DNA of 64,000 bases, from assembly GCF_045291395.1 (NCBI RefSeq), contig NZ_CP152342.1:4650001-4714000 (forward strand), written 5' to 3'. The notes beneath the pieces were generated by a model, which saw only the letters and a list, made by a program, of their open reading frames with translations, did not search any database and was not told where the DNA came from. Source of the DNA: MR-S7 sp000400995 (GTDB taxonomy: Bacteria; Pseudomonadota; Gammaproteobacteria; Burkholderiales; Burkholderiaceae_C). Below are positions 47,442-55,946 of the stretch, piece after piece; the stretch's first letter is position 1; each line of letters opens with the position of its first letter. Made by a program: the position numbers and the translations under genes.

Positions 47442-50011
47442 GCCTGCACGCCGCGCTGACCTGGCTGGCCAACCGGCTGCAGGTGGCCGAGCCCCGGCGC
47501 TGGCCGTGCTGGCTGCTGCGGCTGTTCGTCAAGCCCTCCGCGCAGGCGCCCTGGGCCGCCCTGGCGCCCGCGCAGGTGCCGGACCCGGCGGCGTGGGCGG
47601 CCGCCAGGCTGGGCATGCCGCCCGGCGCGCCGTGGTGGCTGTGGCCGTGGCGGCTGTTCGTCAAGCCGCCCATGCCCTGGGCATGGGCCCTGCCCGCGTG
47701 GCTCGCGGCGCTGGGGGGCGGGCTGGCCTGGGCGCTGGCGGCCCTGTGGCGCGCCGCATCTGCCGTGCTGTGGCTGGCCCTGGCGCCGCTGCGCTGGGCT
47801 GTGCGCGCGCTGGAGCGGCTGGCCGCACGGCTGGAACGCAACGGCACGGCCGCCGCCTTCGGCCGGGCCACCGACCGCGCGCTGAGGCCCGTGCTGGCCG
47901 TGCCGGGCATGCGCTGGCTGGTGCTGGGCGTAGCGCTGGCCGCGGCGGCGGTGGTCATGACCACGCCGTTCAACGGGTTCGGCCAGCTCGTCTTCCTGCT
48001 GCTGGCGTGGATGCTGTCCATGGTGCTGCGCAAGCTGCCGGGGCGCTTTCCGTCGCTGGCGCTGGCCACCATCAGCCTCACGGCCATGGGCCGCTATGCG
48101 TGGTGGCGCATGACCAACACGCTGCAGTTCGACTCGGCCGTGGAGGCCTTCCTGGGCTACGGCCTGCTGGCGGCCGAGGCCTACACCTGGCTGGTGGTGG
48201 TGCTGGGCTTCGTCCAGACCGCCTGGCCGCTGCAGCGCCAGAGCGTCCCGCTGCAGGGCGCGCCGCTGGAGTGGCCGAGCGTGGACGTGTTCATTCCCAC
48301 CTACAACGAGTCGCTGGACGTGGTGCGCCCCACGGTGCTGGCGGCGATGGCGATGGACTGGCCGAAGGACAAGCTGCGCGTCTACCTGCTGGACGACGGC
48401 CGCCGCGAGGCGTTCCGCGCCTTCGCGGCCGAGGTGGGCGTGCACTACATCGCCCGCGCCGACAACCGCCATGCCAAGGCCGGCAACCTGAACAACGCGC
48501 TGGGCATGACGCAGGGCGAGCTGGTGGCCATCTTCGACTGCGACCACATCCCCACGCGCTCCTTCCTCAAGACCTGCGTGGGCTGGTTCCAGCGCGACGC
48601 GCGCTGCGCCATGCTGCAGACGCCGCACCACTTCTTCTCGCCCGACCCGTTCGAGCGCAACCTGGGCACCTTCCGCCGTGTGCCCAACGAGGGAGCGCTG
48701 TTCTACGGGCTGGTGCAGGACGGCAACGACTTCTGGAACGCCACGTTCTTCTGCGGCTCATGCGCGGTGATCCGCCGCGCGCCGCTCATGGAGGTGGGCG
48801 GCATCGCCGTGGAGACCGTCACCGAGGACGCCCACACCGCGCTCAAGCTGCACCGGCGCGGCTACACCACGGCCTACATCAACGAGGCGCAGGCCGCCGG
48901 CCTGGCGACGGAAAGCCTCTCGGCCCACGTGGGCCAGCGCATCCGCTGGGCGCGCGGCATGGCGCAGATCTTCCGCACCGACAACCCGTTCCTCGGCAAG
49001 GGCCTCACGCTGTGGCAGCGCATCTGCTACGGCAACGCCATGCTGCACTTCTTCTTCGGTCTGCCGCGGCTGGTGTTCTTCACCGCGCCCATGGCCTACC
49101 TGTTCTTCCACCTGCACATCATCCATGCGCAGGCCGCGTTGCTGGCGCTGTACGTGCTGCCTTACATCCTGCAGTCGAACATCGCCAACGCGCACGTGCA
49201 GGGCAAGTACCGCCACACCTTCTGGGCCGAGGTCTACGAGACCGTGCTCGCCTGGTACGTGGCCCTGCCCACCACGCTGGCGATGATCAACCCCAAGCTG
49301 GGCAAGTTCAACGTCACCGCCAAGGGCGGCCTGGTGGAGCGCGCGTATTTCGACTGGACCACCTCGCTGCCCTACGCCGTGCTGGTGCTGCTCAACTCCG
49401 CCGCCTTCGTGGCGGGCCTGGCGCGCCTGCTGTGGTGGAACGCCGACGAGCCCGCCACCGTGGTGCTCAACCTGGTCTGGACGGCCTACAGCCTGCTCAT
49501 GCTGGGCGCGGCCATGGGCGTGGCGTCCGAATCGCGCCAGGTGCGGCGCATGCACCGCGTGGACGCGCACCTGCCCGCCGTGCTCTACCTGGACGACGGC
49601 CGCGTGCTGCGCGCCACCTGCACCGACTTCTCCATGAACGGCCTGGGCCTGCAGGTGGACGGGGCGGCGCCCCTGGCGGCGGGGCAGCCGGTGCACGTGG
49701 GCCTGTGGTGGGACGGCACCGAATGCGCCCTGCCCGCCGAAATCGTGCTCGACAAGGGGCAGGGCGCCATCGGCGTGCAGTACGGCCCGCTCACGCGCGA
49801 CCAGCAGATCGAGATGGTCCAGTGCACCTTCGCGCGGCCCGATTCCTGGACGCACTGGAACCGCACGCAGGACGTGGACCGCCCCCTGCTGGGCCTGCAG
49901 GAGATCGCCAGCCTGGGCCTGCGCGGCTACCGCACGCTGGGCCGCGCCCTGCTGCAGGCGGTGCGCGAGCGGGCAATGCGACGCAAGAAAACCATAGCTG
50001 CCAGCGCTTGA
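47438..50011 (+). CDS. bcsA: Cellulose synthase catalytic subunit BcsA (operon 1)
   Basis: An 857-residue inner-membrane GT2 synthase read from GTG 47438, which overlaps the bcsQ stop. An N-terminal extension of about 150 residues, as in E. coli BcsA, carries a duplicated LFVKP motif (RLFVKPSAQAPW and RLFVKPPMPWAW). The GT2 domain has DDG (LLDDGRREAF), DCD (Asp367-Asp369), TED (462-464) and QRIRW (500-504). The PilZ domain has RRMHR (703-707) and DFSMNGLG for c-di-GMP. It polymerises UDP-glucose into beta-1,4-glucan and moves the chain across the membrane. Its last codons and stop (KTIAASA) lie within a dispersed repeat. Confidence 0.95.
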   Translation: MSLHAALTWLANRLQVAEPRRWPCWLLRLFVKPSAQAPWAALAPAQVPDPAAWAAARLGMPPGAPWWLWPWRLFVKPPMPWAWALPAWLAALGGGLAWALAALWRAASAVLWLALAPLRWAVRALERLAARLERNGTAAAFGRATDRALRPVLAVPGMRWLVLGVALAAAAVVMTTPFNGFGQLVFLLLAWMLSMVLRKLPGRFPSLALATISLTAMGRYAWWRMTNTLQFDSAVEAFLGYGLLAAEAYTWLVVVLGFVQTAWPLQRQSVPLQGAPLEWPSVDVFIPTYNESLDVVRPTVLAAMAMDWPKDKLRVYLLDDGRREAFRAFAAEVGVHYIARADNRHAKAGNLNNALGMTQGELVAIFDCDHIPTRSFLKTCVGWFQRDARCAMLQTPHHFFSPDPFERNLGTFRRVPNEGALFYGLVQDGNDFWNATFFCGSCAVIRRAPLMEVGGIAVETVTEDAHTALKLHRRGYTTAYINEAQAAGLATESLSAHVGQRIRWARGMAQIFRTDNPFLGKGLTLWQRICYGNAMLHFFFGLPRLVFFTAPMAYLFFHLHIIHAQAALLALYVLPYILQSNIANAHVQGKYRHTFWAEVYETVLAWYVALPTTLAMINPKLGKFNVTAKGGLVERAYFDWTTSLPYAVLVLLNSAAFVAGLARLLWWNADEPATVVLNLVWTAYSLLMLGAAMGVASESRQVRRMHRVDAHLPAVLYLDDGRVLRATCTDFSMNGLGLQVDGAAPLAAGQPVHVGLWWDGTECALPAEIVLDKGQGAIGVQYGPLTRDQQIEMVQCTFARPDSWTHWNRTQDVDRPLLGLQEIASLGLRGYRTLGRALLQAVRERAMRRKKTIAASA

Positions 50012-50078
50012 TGCAAGCCGGTCTCATAGAGAAAACATAGCGAAATCCATGCAAAGCAAGCGCAAGCAGCTATCAAAA
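49993..50078. repeat. Dispersed palindromic repeat, copy R8 (between bcsA and bcsG)
   Basis: ATAGCTGCCAGCGCTTG at 49994-50010 forms the end of bcsA. The facing half CAAGCGCAAGCAGCTATC (50057-50074) lies just before bcsG. The pair makes an imperfect hairpin with a 46-bp loop inside the operon, and little room is left for a ribosome-binding site for bcsG. Confidence 0.75.
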
Positions 50079-50088
50079 CCATAGAACC

Positions 50089-51654
50089 ATGAGTTACTGG
50101 AGCTTCTACTTTCTCGCCAAGGTCGGGCTGCACTACGCCGGCTACATCGGCTTCCACTGGCTGCCCAACCTGCTGCTGGCCCTGGCGCTGCTGGCGCCAC
50201 CGCCCGCGGCGCGCGGCCTGCGTGCGCTGCGGCATGCGGCGGCGTGGTCGGCGGCCATCGGGCTGCTGTACTACGACTCCTACCTGCCCTCCCTGGGCCG
50301 GGTGCTCTCGCTCTCCCAGGGCCTGGCGGCCTTCAGCCTGGACTACATGGGCGAGCTGCTCGCGCGCCTGTGGAACTGGCAGGCCGTGCTGGGCCTGGCC
50401 GCGCTGGTGGCCGCCTATGCCGTACTGGCGCGGCGCATCCGGTTTTCCACCTTCGCGCTGGGCGGCATCCTCAGCGTGCCGCTGGCGGCGGCGCTCGCGC
50501 CCCAGGCCGGCGGCGCGCCGCCGGCTGCATCCGCGGCCACGCCGGGCGCCGTTGCCTCGGGCGCCGCCGCGCAGGACCCCGATGCCCAGCTCCAGGCGTT
50601 CTACGCCCACGAGCGCCAGCGCCGCCTGGACTGGACCCCTGCCGGCGCCCCGCCCGCGTTCGACATCGTGATGCTGCATGTGTGCTCCCTGTCGTGGGAC
50701 GACCTGGACGTGGTCGGCATGCGCGACCATCCGCTGCTGCAGCGCTTCGACGCCGTCTTCACCCAGTTCAACACCGCCGCCAGCTACAGCGGCCCCGCCA
50801 TGCTGCGCGTGCTGCGCGGCAACTGCGGCCAGGAGCCGCACGAGGCGCTCTACCAGGGCGCCGACCCGGCCTGCTACGTCTTCCCCAGCCTGGAGCGGCT
50901 GGGCTACGAGACGCATGCGCTGCTCAACCACGACGGGCACTTCGACGACTTCGCCAAGATGCTGCAGAACCAGGGCGGGCTGGCCGGGCGCATCGCCTCG
51001 CCCGAGGGCGCGCCCGTCCACATGCACAGCTTCGACGGCACGCCCATTTACAGCGACCTCGCGCTGCTGGAGCGCTGGAGCCGCGCCCGCCAGAGCGCGC
51101 CGGCAGGCGCCAGGCCCGAGGCGCTGTACTACAACACCATCTCCCTGCACGACGGCAACCGCGTGCCCGGCCTGGCCTCGCGCTCCAGCGTAGACACCTA
51201 CAAGCCGCGCCTGTCCAAGCTGCTGGCCGACTTCGACCAGTTCATCAGCGGGCTGGAGCGCGCCGGCCGCCCCGTGGTCGTGCTGCTCGTGCCCGAGCAC
51301 GGCGCAGCGCTGCGCGGCGACAAGCTGCAGATCTCGGGCATGCGCGAAATCCCCAGCCCGCGCATCACCATCGCGCCCGCCGCCATGAAGATCGTGGGCC
51401 TGCCCGCCGGTGCCGGCCACGATCCCGTGGTGGTGGACCAGCCCGTGAGCTACTTCGGCATCAACGCCCTGCTGGGCGACCTGCTGCGCGACAGCCCCTA
51501 TGCACCCGGCGCCCGTCCGCTGGCCGAGCGCATGGCCCGGCTGGAAACCACCGCCTTCGAGGCCGAGAACGGCGAGATGGTGGTGCTGCGCGACGCCGCG
51601 GGCCGCTACCGCATGCGCACGGACAAGGGTGTCTGGGTGTCCTACACACCCTAG
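50089..51654 (+). CDS. bcsG: Cellulose phosphoethanolamine transferase BcsG
   Basis: A 521-residue inner-membrane protein: about five N-terminal helices (to about residue 135), a Pro/Ala linker, then an alkaline-phosphatase-like periplasmic domain. LHVCSLSWDD (Cys199), AASYSGPAMLR (Ser234, matching the E. coli nucleophile Ser278) and VPEHGAALRG (metal-binding Glu/His) match BcsG. It transfers phosphoethanolamine from phosphatidylethanolamine to glucose O6 of cellulose. It is somewhat shorter than the 559-residue E. coli protein. It closes operon 1 before a canonical terminator. There is no clear ribosome-binding site after the repeat. Confidence 0.93.
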   Translation: MSYWSFYFLAKVGLHYAGYIGFHWLPNLLLALALLAPPPAARGLRALRHAAAWSAAIGLLYYDSYLPSLGRVLSLSQGLAAFSLDYMGELLARLWNWQAVLGLAALVAAYAVLARRIRFSTFALGGILSVPLAAALAPQAGGAPPAASAATPGAVASGAAAQDPDAQLQAFYAHERQRRLDWTPAGAPPAFDIVMLHVCSLSWDDLDVVGMRDHPLLQRFDAVFTQFNTAASYSGPAMLRVLRGNCGQEPHEALYQGADPACYVFPSLERLGYETHALLNHDGHFDDFAKMLQNQGGLAGRIASPEGAPVHMHSFDGTPIYSDLALLERWSRARQSAPAGARPEALYYNTISLHDGNRVPGLASRSSVDTYKPRLSKLLADFDQFISGLERAGRPVVVLLVPEHGAALRGDKLQISGMREIPSPRITIAPAAMKIVGLPAGAGHDPVVVDQPVSYFGINALLGDLLRDSPYAPGARPLAERMARLETTAFEAENGEMVVLRDAAGRYRMRTDKGVWVSYTP

Positions 51655-51680
51655 CGGACCCGTCCCGTACAGTCACCGCA

Positions 51681-51714
51681 CGCAACAGGCGCCAAGGCGC
51701 CTGTTGCGTTTTTT
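51681..51714 (+). terminator. Rho-independent terminator of operon 1
   Basis: CGCAACAGGCGCC (51681-51693), loop AA, GGCGCCTGTTGCG (51696-51708), then six T: a perfect 13-bp GC-rich stem with a U tract, 27 bp after bcsG. It separates the two cellulose operons, which are therefore likely independent transcription units. Confidence 0.93.
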
Positions 51715-51739
51715 GCAAGCTGCATTTACTTGAAGGTTG

Positions 51740-51768
51740 TTGAAGATTAAATAGGGAAAAACTATTTT
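51740..51768 (+). promoter_or_regulatory. Sigma70-type promoter candidate for operon 2
   Basis: TTGAAG (51740-51745), a 17-bp spacer, and TATTTT (51763-51768) lie in an AT-rich gap right after the terminator, 36 bp before the first ATG. This is the best -35/-10 match in the intergenic region. Confidence 0.5.
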
Positions 51769-51804
51769 GTTACATGTATGTTTAAATTAAAGTAATTGGA
51801 AACC

Positions 51805-52344
51805 ATGGTCACGCCGGCTTTCCAGGCGTGCCATTTGCAGCCGAACGCCGTCATGACCACTTCATCCACCGTTGCGGGCGAGCTGTCCAGCTCCATGGAG
51901 CCCGCCTACATCCATCGCCTGCAGTGCTCCCGCCAGTGGCGCGGTTTCCTGGCCGCGCTGGCGGAGGAATTCGTCTCCGCCCTGCCGCCGCAGGAGCTGG
52001 CCACGCTCATGGCGCGCATCGGCATGCGCTTCGCCGCCGAGCATCCGTTGCCCGCGAGCGACACCGTGCAGGGCCTGCAGGACGCCATGAACCATGTGTG
52101 GAACGCGCTCGGCTGGGGCGTGGCGGAGCTCGGGCAGAGCCCGTCCGGCATGGAAATCACCCACCGCTTCTCGCCGCTGGCGGCCGCGTTCGGCGAGCCG
52201 CACGCGCCCTGGGCCACGGGGTTCCTGCAGGGGGCGTACCAGCAGTGGTTCGATGCGGCGGGCGGGGCCGGGCTGCGGGTGGAGGTCGCCGCCGCGGCCG
52301 ACGCCCTGGGCACGGCCCGGCTGCGCCTGGCCGCGGCCGCGTGA
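51805..52344 (+). CDS. bcsD: Cellulose synthase subunit D (BcsD)
   Basis: A 179-residue protein from ATG 51805; ATG 51853 (163 residues, nearer the roughly 156-residue Komagataeibacter protein) is an alternative. The core shows HRLQCSRQWRGFLAALAEEF, HPLPASDTVQGLQDAMNHVW and GMEITHRFSPLAAAFGEPHA, with a final beta segment rich in Ala. This matches BcsD, which forms cylindrical oligomers aligning glucan chains for crystalline fibres, in recent models inside the cytoplasm. It begins operon 2 and is absent from operon 1. The next gene starts 21 bp after its stop. Confidence 0.85.
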   Translation: MVTPAFQACHLQPNAVMTTSSTVAGELSSSMEPAYIHRLQCSRQWRGFLAALAEEFVSALPPQELATLMARIGMRFAAEHPLPASDTVQGLQDAMNHVWNALGWGVAELGQSPSGMEITHRFSPLAAAFGEPHAPWATGFLQGAYQQWFDAAGGAGLRVEVAAAADALGTARLRLAAAA

Positions 52345-52364
52345 CCGGCAAGAAAGGGCATCTC

Positions 52365-52940
52365 ATGCAACAGCCTGAAGACATCGCACATCTGTACCAG
52401 GAGTTCGGCGGCAGGCCCGATACATACCGCGAGCTCACGCGCACGCGCGACGCCCAGCAGGCGCGCGAGCGCTGGCCGCTGATTTCCGCGCTGGGGGACC
52501 TGTCCGCCGGCGTACCGCCGGTGCACCCCGGCGAGGCGCCGGGAACGGCGCCGCAGGAATGGCATGCCGCCCAGCGGCCCGCGCCGCTCCTGCAGCCCGA
52601 GCCGCCGCGCGGGCCCGTGGAACCCACGGGCCCCCTGCACGCCGCGGTGCAGGCCGTGCCGCCGGTGGTGGCGCCCAGCGCGCCCCCGGCCCCGCCGCTG
52701 TGGGGCCATGCCGCACCGCCCGCCCCCGTCGCGGCGCCTGCGCCCGTGGTGGCGCCGGTTCCCGTCCCGCCACCTGCGCCGGCGCAGCCGCCCGCTGCGG
52801 CAGCCCCCGTGGGCGGCCCGGCGCTCCAGAACCCGTCGCCGCTGTCGCGCCTGGCGCGGCCGGCCCAGCCCGAGGCTGCGCCGTCGGCCGGCCTGCAGCA
52901 AGTCTTCGCCCGGCTGCTGGGCACGAGAAACCGCCCATGA
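52365..52940 (+). CDS. bcsP: Proline-rich cellulose biosynthesis protein (BcsP/BcsO-like)
   Basis: A 191-residue protein from ATG 52365 (AAAGGGCATCTC upstream). The conserved N-terminus QPEDIAHLYQEFGGRPDTYR then ELTRTRDAQQARERWPLI (about 3-45) resembles the BcsP/BcsR domain. Residues about 55-160 are Pro/Ala/Val-rich and probably unfolded. The C-terminus GLQQVFARLLG is a short helix found in BcsO/BcsP proteins. Such proline-rich partners are thought to bind BcsD scaffolds, as BcsH does in Komagataeibacter. It lies between bcsD and bcsQ and overlaps bcsQ (ATGA). Confidence 0.75.
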   Translation: MQQPEDIAHLYQEFGGRPDTYRELTRTRDAQQARERWPLISALGDLSAGVPPVHPGEAPGTAPQEWHAAQRPAPLLQPEPPRGPVEPTGPLHAAVQAVPPVVAPSAPPAPPLWGHAAPPAPVAAPAPVVAPVPVPPPAPAQPPAAAAPVGGPALQNPSPLSRLARPAQPEAAPSAGLQQVFARLLGTRNRP

Positions 52941-53716
52941 AGATCCTGACCATCGCATCGGCCAAGGGCGGGGTCGGCAAGACCACCGTGACCGAGAACC
53001 TGGCCGTGGCCCTGGCCCGGCAGACGGGCCGCACCGTGCTCGCCGTCGACCTGGACCCGCAGAACGCCCTCGCGCTGCACCTGGGCCTGGGCCCGCAGGA
53101 ACTGCGCGGCCTGTCGCGCGCCAGCCTGTCCGGGCAGGACTGGCGCGACGCCTGCTTCGAACGCCAGCCGGGCCTGTACGTGCTGCCCTTCGGCGCGGTG
53201 ACCGAATACGACCTGGCGGCGCTGGAGGCGCAGATCGCCGCCCGCCCGCGCTGGCTGCTCGACCACCTGCAGGCGCTGCAGTTGCCGGACGACGCGCTGG
53301 TGCTGCTGGACACGCCGCCCGGCCCGTCCGCCTACGGCCGCCAGGCCCTGGGCATCGCCCACTGGGTGATGGTGGTGATGCTGGCGGACGCCGCTTCCTA
53401 CGCCACGCTGCCGCTCATGCAGCGGCTGGTGCAGACGCACTGCGCGCCGCGCCCCGACTTCGTGGACACGTTCTACCTGCTGAACCAGGTGAACTCCGCG
53501 CGCCAGCTCTCGCAGGACATCCTGCGCGTGCTGCGCGAGGCCGTGGGGCCGCGCTTCGCGGGCTCCATCCATGCCGACGAGGCCGTGCCCGAGTCGCTGG
53601 CGCTGGGCATGAGCGTGCTGGACCACGGGGCGCACAGCCAGGCCAGCCATGACATCCTGGCCTGCGCCGCCTTCGTGGCCGCGCGCATGCGCGCCCAGGC
53701 AGGCGCGGAGGTGTAG
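52937..53716 (+). CDS. bcsQ: BcsQ (YhjQ) ParA/MinD-like ATPase (operon 2)
   Basis: A 259-residue ATPase with a complete deviant Walker A, ASAKGGVGKTT (8-18), then TVLAVDLDPQNALALHLGLG and LVLLDTPPGPSAYGR (switch II). Unlike copy 1 it keeps both lysines and should bind and hydrolyse ATP as MinD/ParA proteins do. Proposed roles are polar placement and assembly of the cellulose complex. It overlaps the bcsP stop and is 2 bp from bcsA. Confidence 0.9.
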   Translation: MKILTIASAKGGVGKTTVTENLAVALARQTGRTVLAVDLDPQNALALHLGLGPQELRGLSRASLSGQDWRDACFERQPGLYVLPFGAVTEYDLAALEAQIAARPRWLLDHLQALQLPDDALVLLDTPPGPSAYGRQALGIAHWVMVVMLADAASYATLPLMQRLVQTHCAPRPDFVDTFYLLNQVNSARQLSQDILRVLREAVGPRFAGSIHADEAVPESLALGMSVLDHGAHSQASHDILACAAFVAARMRAQAGAEV

Positions 53717-53718
53717 CC

Positions 53719-55929
53719 ATGGCCACCGACCACAAGACCGTCGCCGACGAGATCGCGGACCGCAACCCGCGCAGCTTCGAGGCGCGCTGGCGCATGCGCG
53801 TGCACCGCATCGCCGACCAGCCCCTGTGGAACCACCCGCTGGCGCGGGTGGTGGCCGTGGTGGGCGCGGCGCTGCTGTTCGCCCTGGTGGTGAGCGTGCC
53901 GCTGGACCTGACGGGGCAGCTGCTCTTCTCGGCGGGCAGCTTCGGGGCCGCGCTGCTGCTGTCTCGCACGCCTGGGCGGCTGACCACGCTGGCCATGATC
54001 GTGCTGTCGATCTCCGCTTCTTCACGCTACATGTACTGGCGCGTGACCGACACGGTGGGCTTCACCAACTGGGTCGATGCCTGCTTCGGCTTCGGCCTGC
54101 TGCTGGCCGAGCTGTACGCCTTCCTGGTGCTGCTCATCGGCTATTTCCAGACCGCCTGGCCGCTGCAGCGCCGGCCCGTGCCCATGCCGCAGGACGTGGA
54201 CACCTGGCCCAGCGTGGACGTGTTCATCCCCACCTACAACGAGCCGCTGGAAGTGGTCAAGCAGACCGTGTTCTCGGCCATGCAGATGGACTGGCCCGAG
54301 GACCGGCTGCACGTGTACGTGCTCGACGACGGCCGCCGCGAGGAATTCCGCGACTTCTGCGAGGAACTCGGCGTGGGCTACCTCACGCGCGACAACAACG
54401 CCCACGCCAAGGCGGGCAACATCAACGCCGCGCTGGCCGTGACCGGCTCGGACTACGTCGCCATCTTCGACTGCGACCACATCCCCACGCGCTCCTTCCT
54501 GCAGATCTGCATGGGCTGGTTCATCCGCGATCCCAAGCTCGCGATGCTGCAGACGCCGCACCACTTCTTCTCGCCCGACCCGTTCGAGAAGAACCTGGAC
54601 ACCTTCCACGTCATGCCCAACGAGGGCGAGCTGTTCTACGGCATCGTGCAGGACGGCAACGACCTGTGGAACGCCGCGTTCTTCTGCGGCTCGTGCGCCA
54701 TCATTAAGCGCGCGCCGCTGCTGGAGGTGGGCGGCGTGGCCGTGGAGACCGTGACCGAGGACGCGCACACCGCGCTGAAATTGAGCCGCCACGGCTACAA
54801 CACCGCCTACCTGGAGCTGCCCCAGGCCGCGGGCCTGGCCACGGAAAGCCTCTCGGCCCACGTGGGTCAGCGCATCCGCTGGGCGCGCGGCATGGCGCAG
54901 ATCTGCCGCGTGGACAACCCGCTGTTCGGCCCGGGCCTGAAGCTGGGCCAGCGCCTGTGCTACTTCAACGCCATGCTGCACTTCTTCTACGGGCTGCCGC
55001 GGCTGGTGTTCCTCACGGCGCCGCTGGCCTACCTGTTCTTCAGCGCCCACGTGTTCCAGGCCACGGCCGCCATGATCACGGCCTACGCACTGCCCCACCT
55101 GATGCACGCGAGCATCACCAACTCGCGCATCCAGGGGCGCTTCCGCTACTCGTTCTGGAACGAGGTGTACGAGTCGGTGCTGGCCTGGTACATCATGCGC
55201 CCCGTGCTCGTGGCCTTCGTGAACCCCAAGCTGGGCAAGTTCAACGTGACGGCCAAGGGCGGGGTGATCGAGCAGTCCTATTTCGACTGGTCCATTGCGC
55301 GGCCCTACCTGATCCTGCTGCTGCTCAACCTGCTGGGCTTCGCCGTGGGCATCTGGCGCATGGTGGCCGTGGGGCCGTCGTCCGAGGTGTTCACCACGCT
55401 GGTCATCAACATGGTCTGGACGGCCTACAACATCATCCTGACCAGCGCCAGCCTGGCCGTGGCCAGCGAGACGCGCCAGGTGCGCAGCACGCCGCGCGTG
55501 ACGGCGGCGCTGCCCGCGGCGCTGCGCTTCGCCGACGGCAAGACCCTGGTGTGCGAGACCGACGACTTCTCCCAGAGCGGCGTGGGCCTGCGGGTGCCGC
55601 AAGGCCTGAAGCTGGAGACCGGCAGCCAGGTGGAGGTGTCGCTGTTCCGCTCCGACGAGGAGGGCACCTTCCCCGCGCAGGTCACCTTCAGCGGCAACGG
55701 CCGCCTGGGCCTGCGCTTCGGGGAGCTGAGCCTGCACCAGCAGGCCGACCTCGCGCGCCTGACCTTCGCGCGCGCCGACGCCTGGATCGGCTTCTGGGGC
55801 AACCGCCAGCACGACAAGCCGCTCACCTCGCTCAAGAGCGTGATGGTGATCGGCATGCGCGGCCTCGGCCAGGTGGCAGCCAACACGCTGAACATCCTGC
55901 GCGGACGGCGCGAAGTGGTGACCAAGTAA
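53719..55929 (+). CDS. bcsA: Cellulose synthase catalytic subunit BcsA (operon 2)
   Basis: A 736-residue synthase without the long N-terminal extension of copy 1. The GT2 domain shows LDDGRREEFRDF, IFDCDHIPTR (Asp251, Asp253), TVTEDAHT and QRIRWARGM. PilZ motifs are RSTPR (589-593) and DFSQSGVG, so c-di-GMP control is expected. The two BcsA proteins share long blocks (LQTPHHFFSPDPFE; GLATESLSAHVGQRIRWARG), but their C-termini and N-termini differ. It makes beta-1,4-glucan and works with the BcsB copy next to it. Confidence 0.95.
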   Translation: MATDHKTVADEIADRNPRSFEARWRMRVHRIADQPLWNHPLARVVAVVGAALLFALVVSVPLDLTGQLLFSAGSFGAALLLSRTPGRLTTLAMIVLSISASSRYMYWRVTDTVGFTNWVDACFGFGLLLAELYAFLVLLIGYFQTAWPLQRRPVPMPQDVDTWPSVDVFIPTYNEPLEVVKQTVFSAMQMDWPEDRLHVYVLDDGRREEFRDFCEELGVGYLTRDNNAHAKAGNINAALAVTGSDYVAIFDCDHIPTRSFLQICMGWFIRDPKLAMLQTPHHFFSPDPFEKNLDTFHVMPNEGELFYGIVQDGNDLWNAAFFCGSCAIIKRAPLLEVGGVAVETVTEDAHTALKLSRHGYNTAYLELPQAAGLATESLSAHVGQRIRWARGMAQICRVDNPLFGPGLKLGQRLCYFNAMLHFFYGLPRLVFLTAPLAYLFFSAHVFQATAAMITAYALPHLMHASITNSRIQGRFRYSFWNEVYESVLAWYIMRPVLVAFVNPKLGKFNVTAKGGVIEQSYFDWSIARPYLILLLLNLLGFAVGIWRMVAVGPSSEVFTTLVINMVWTAYNIILTSASLAVASETRQVRSTPRVTAALPAALRFADGKTLVCETDDFSQSGVGLRVPQGLKLETGSQVEVSLFRSDEEGTFPAQVTFSGNGRLGLRFGELSLHQQADLARLTFARADAWIGFWGNRQHDKPLTSLKSVMVIGMRGLGQVAANTLNILRGRREVVTK

Positions 55930-55946
55930 TCCATCGAAGACCAGCC

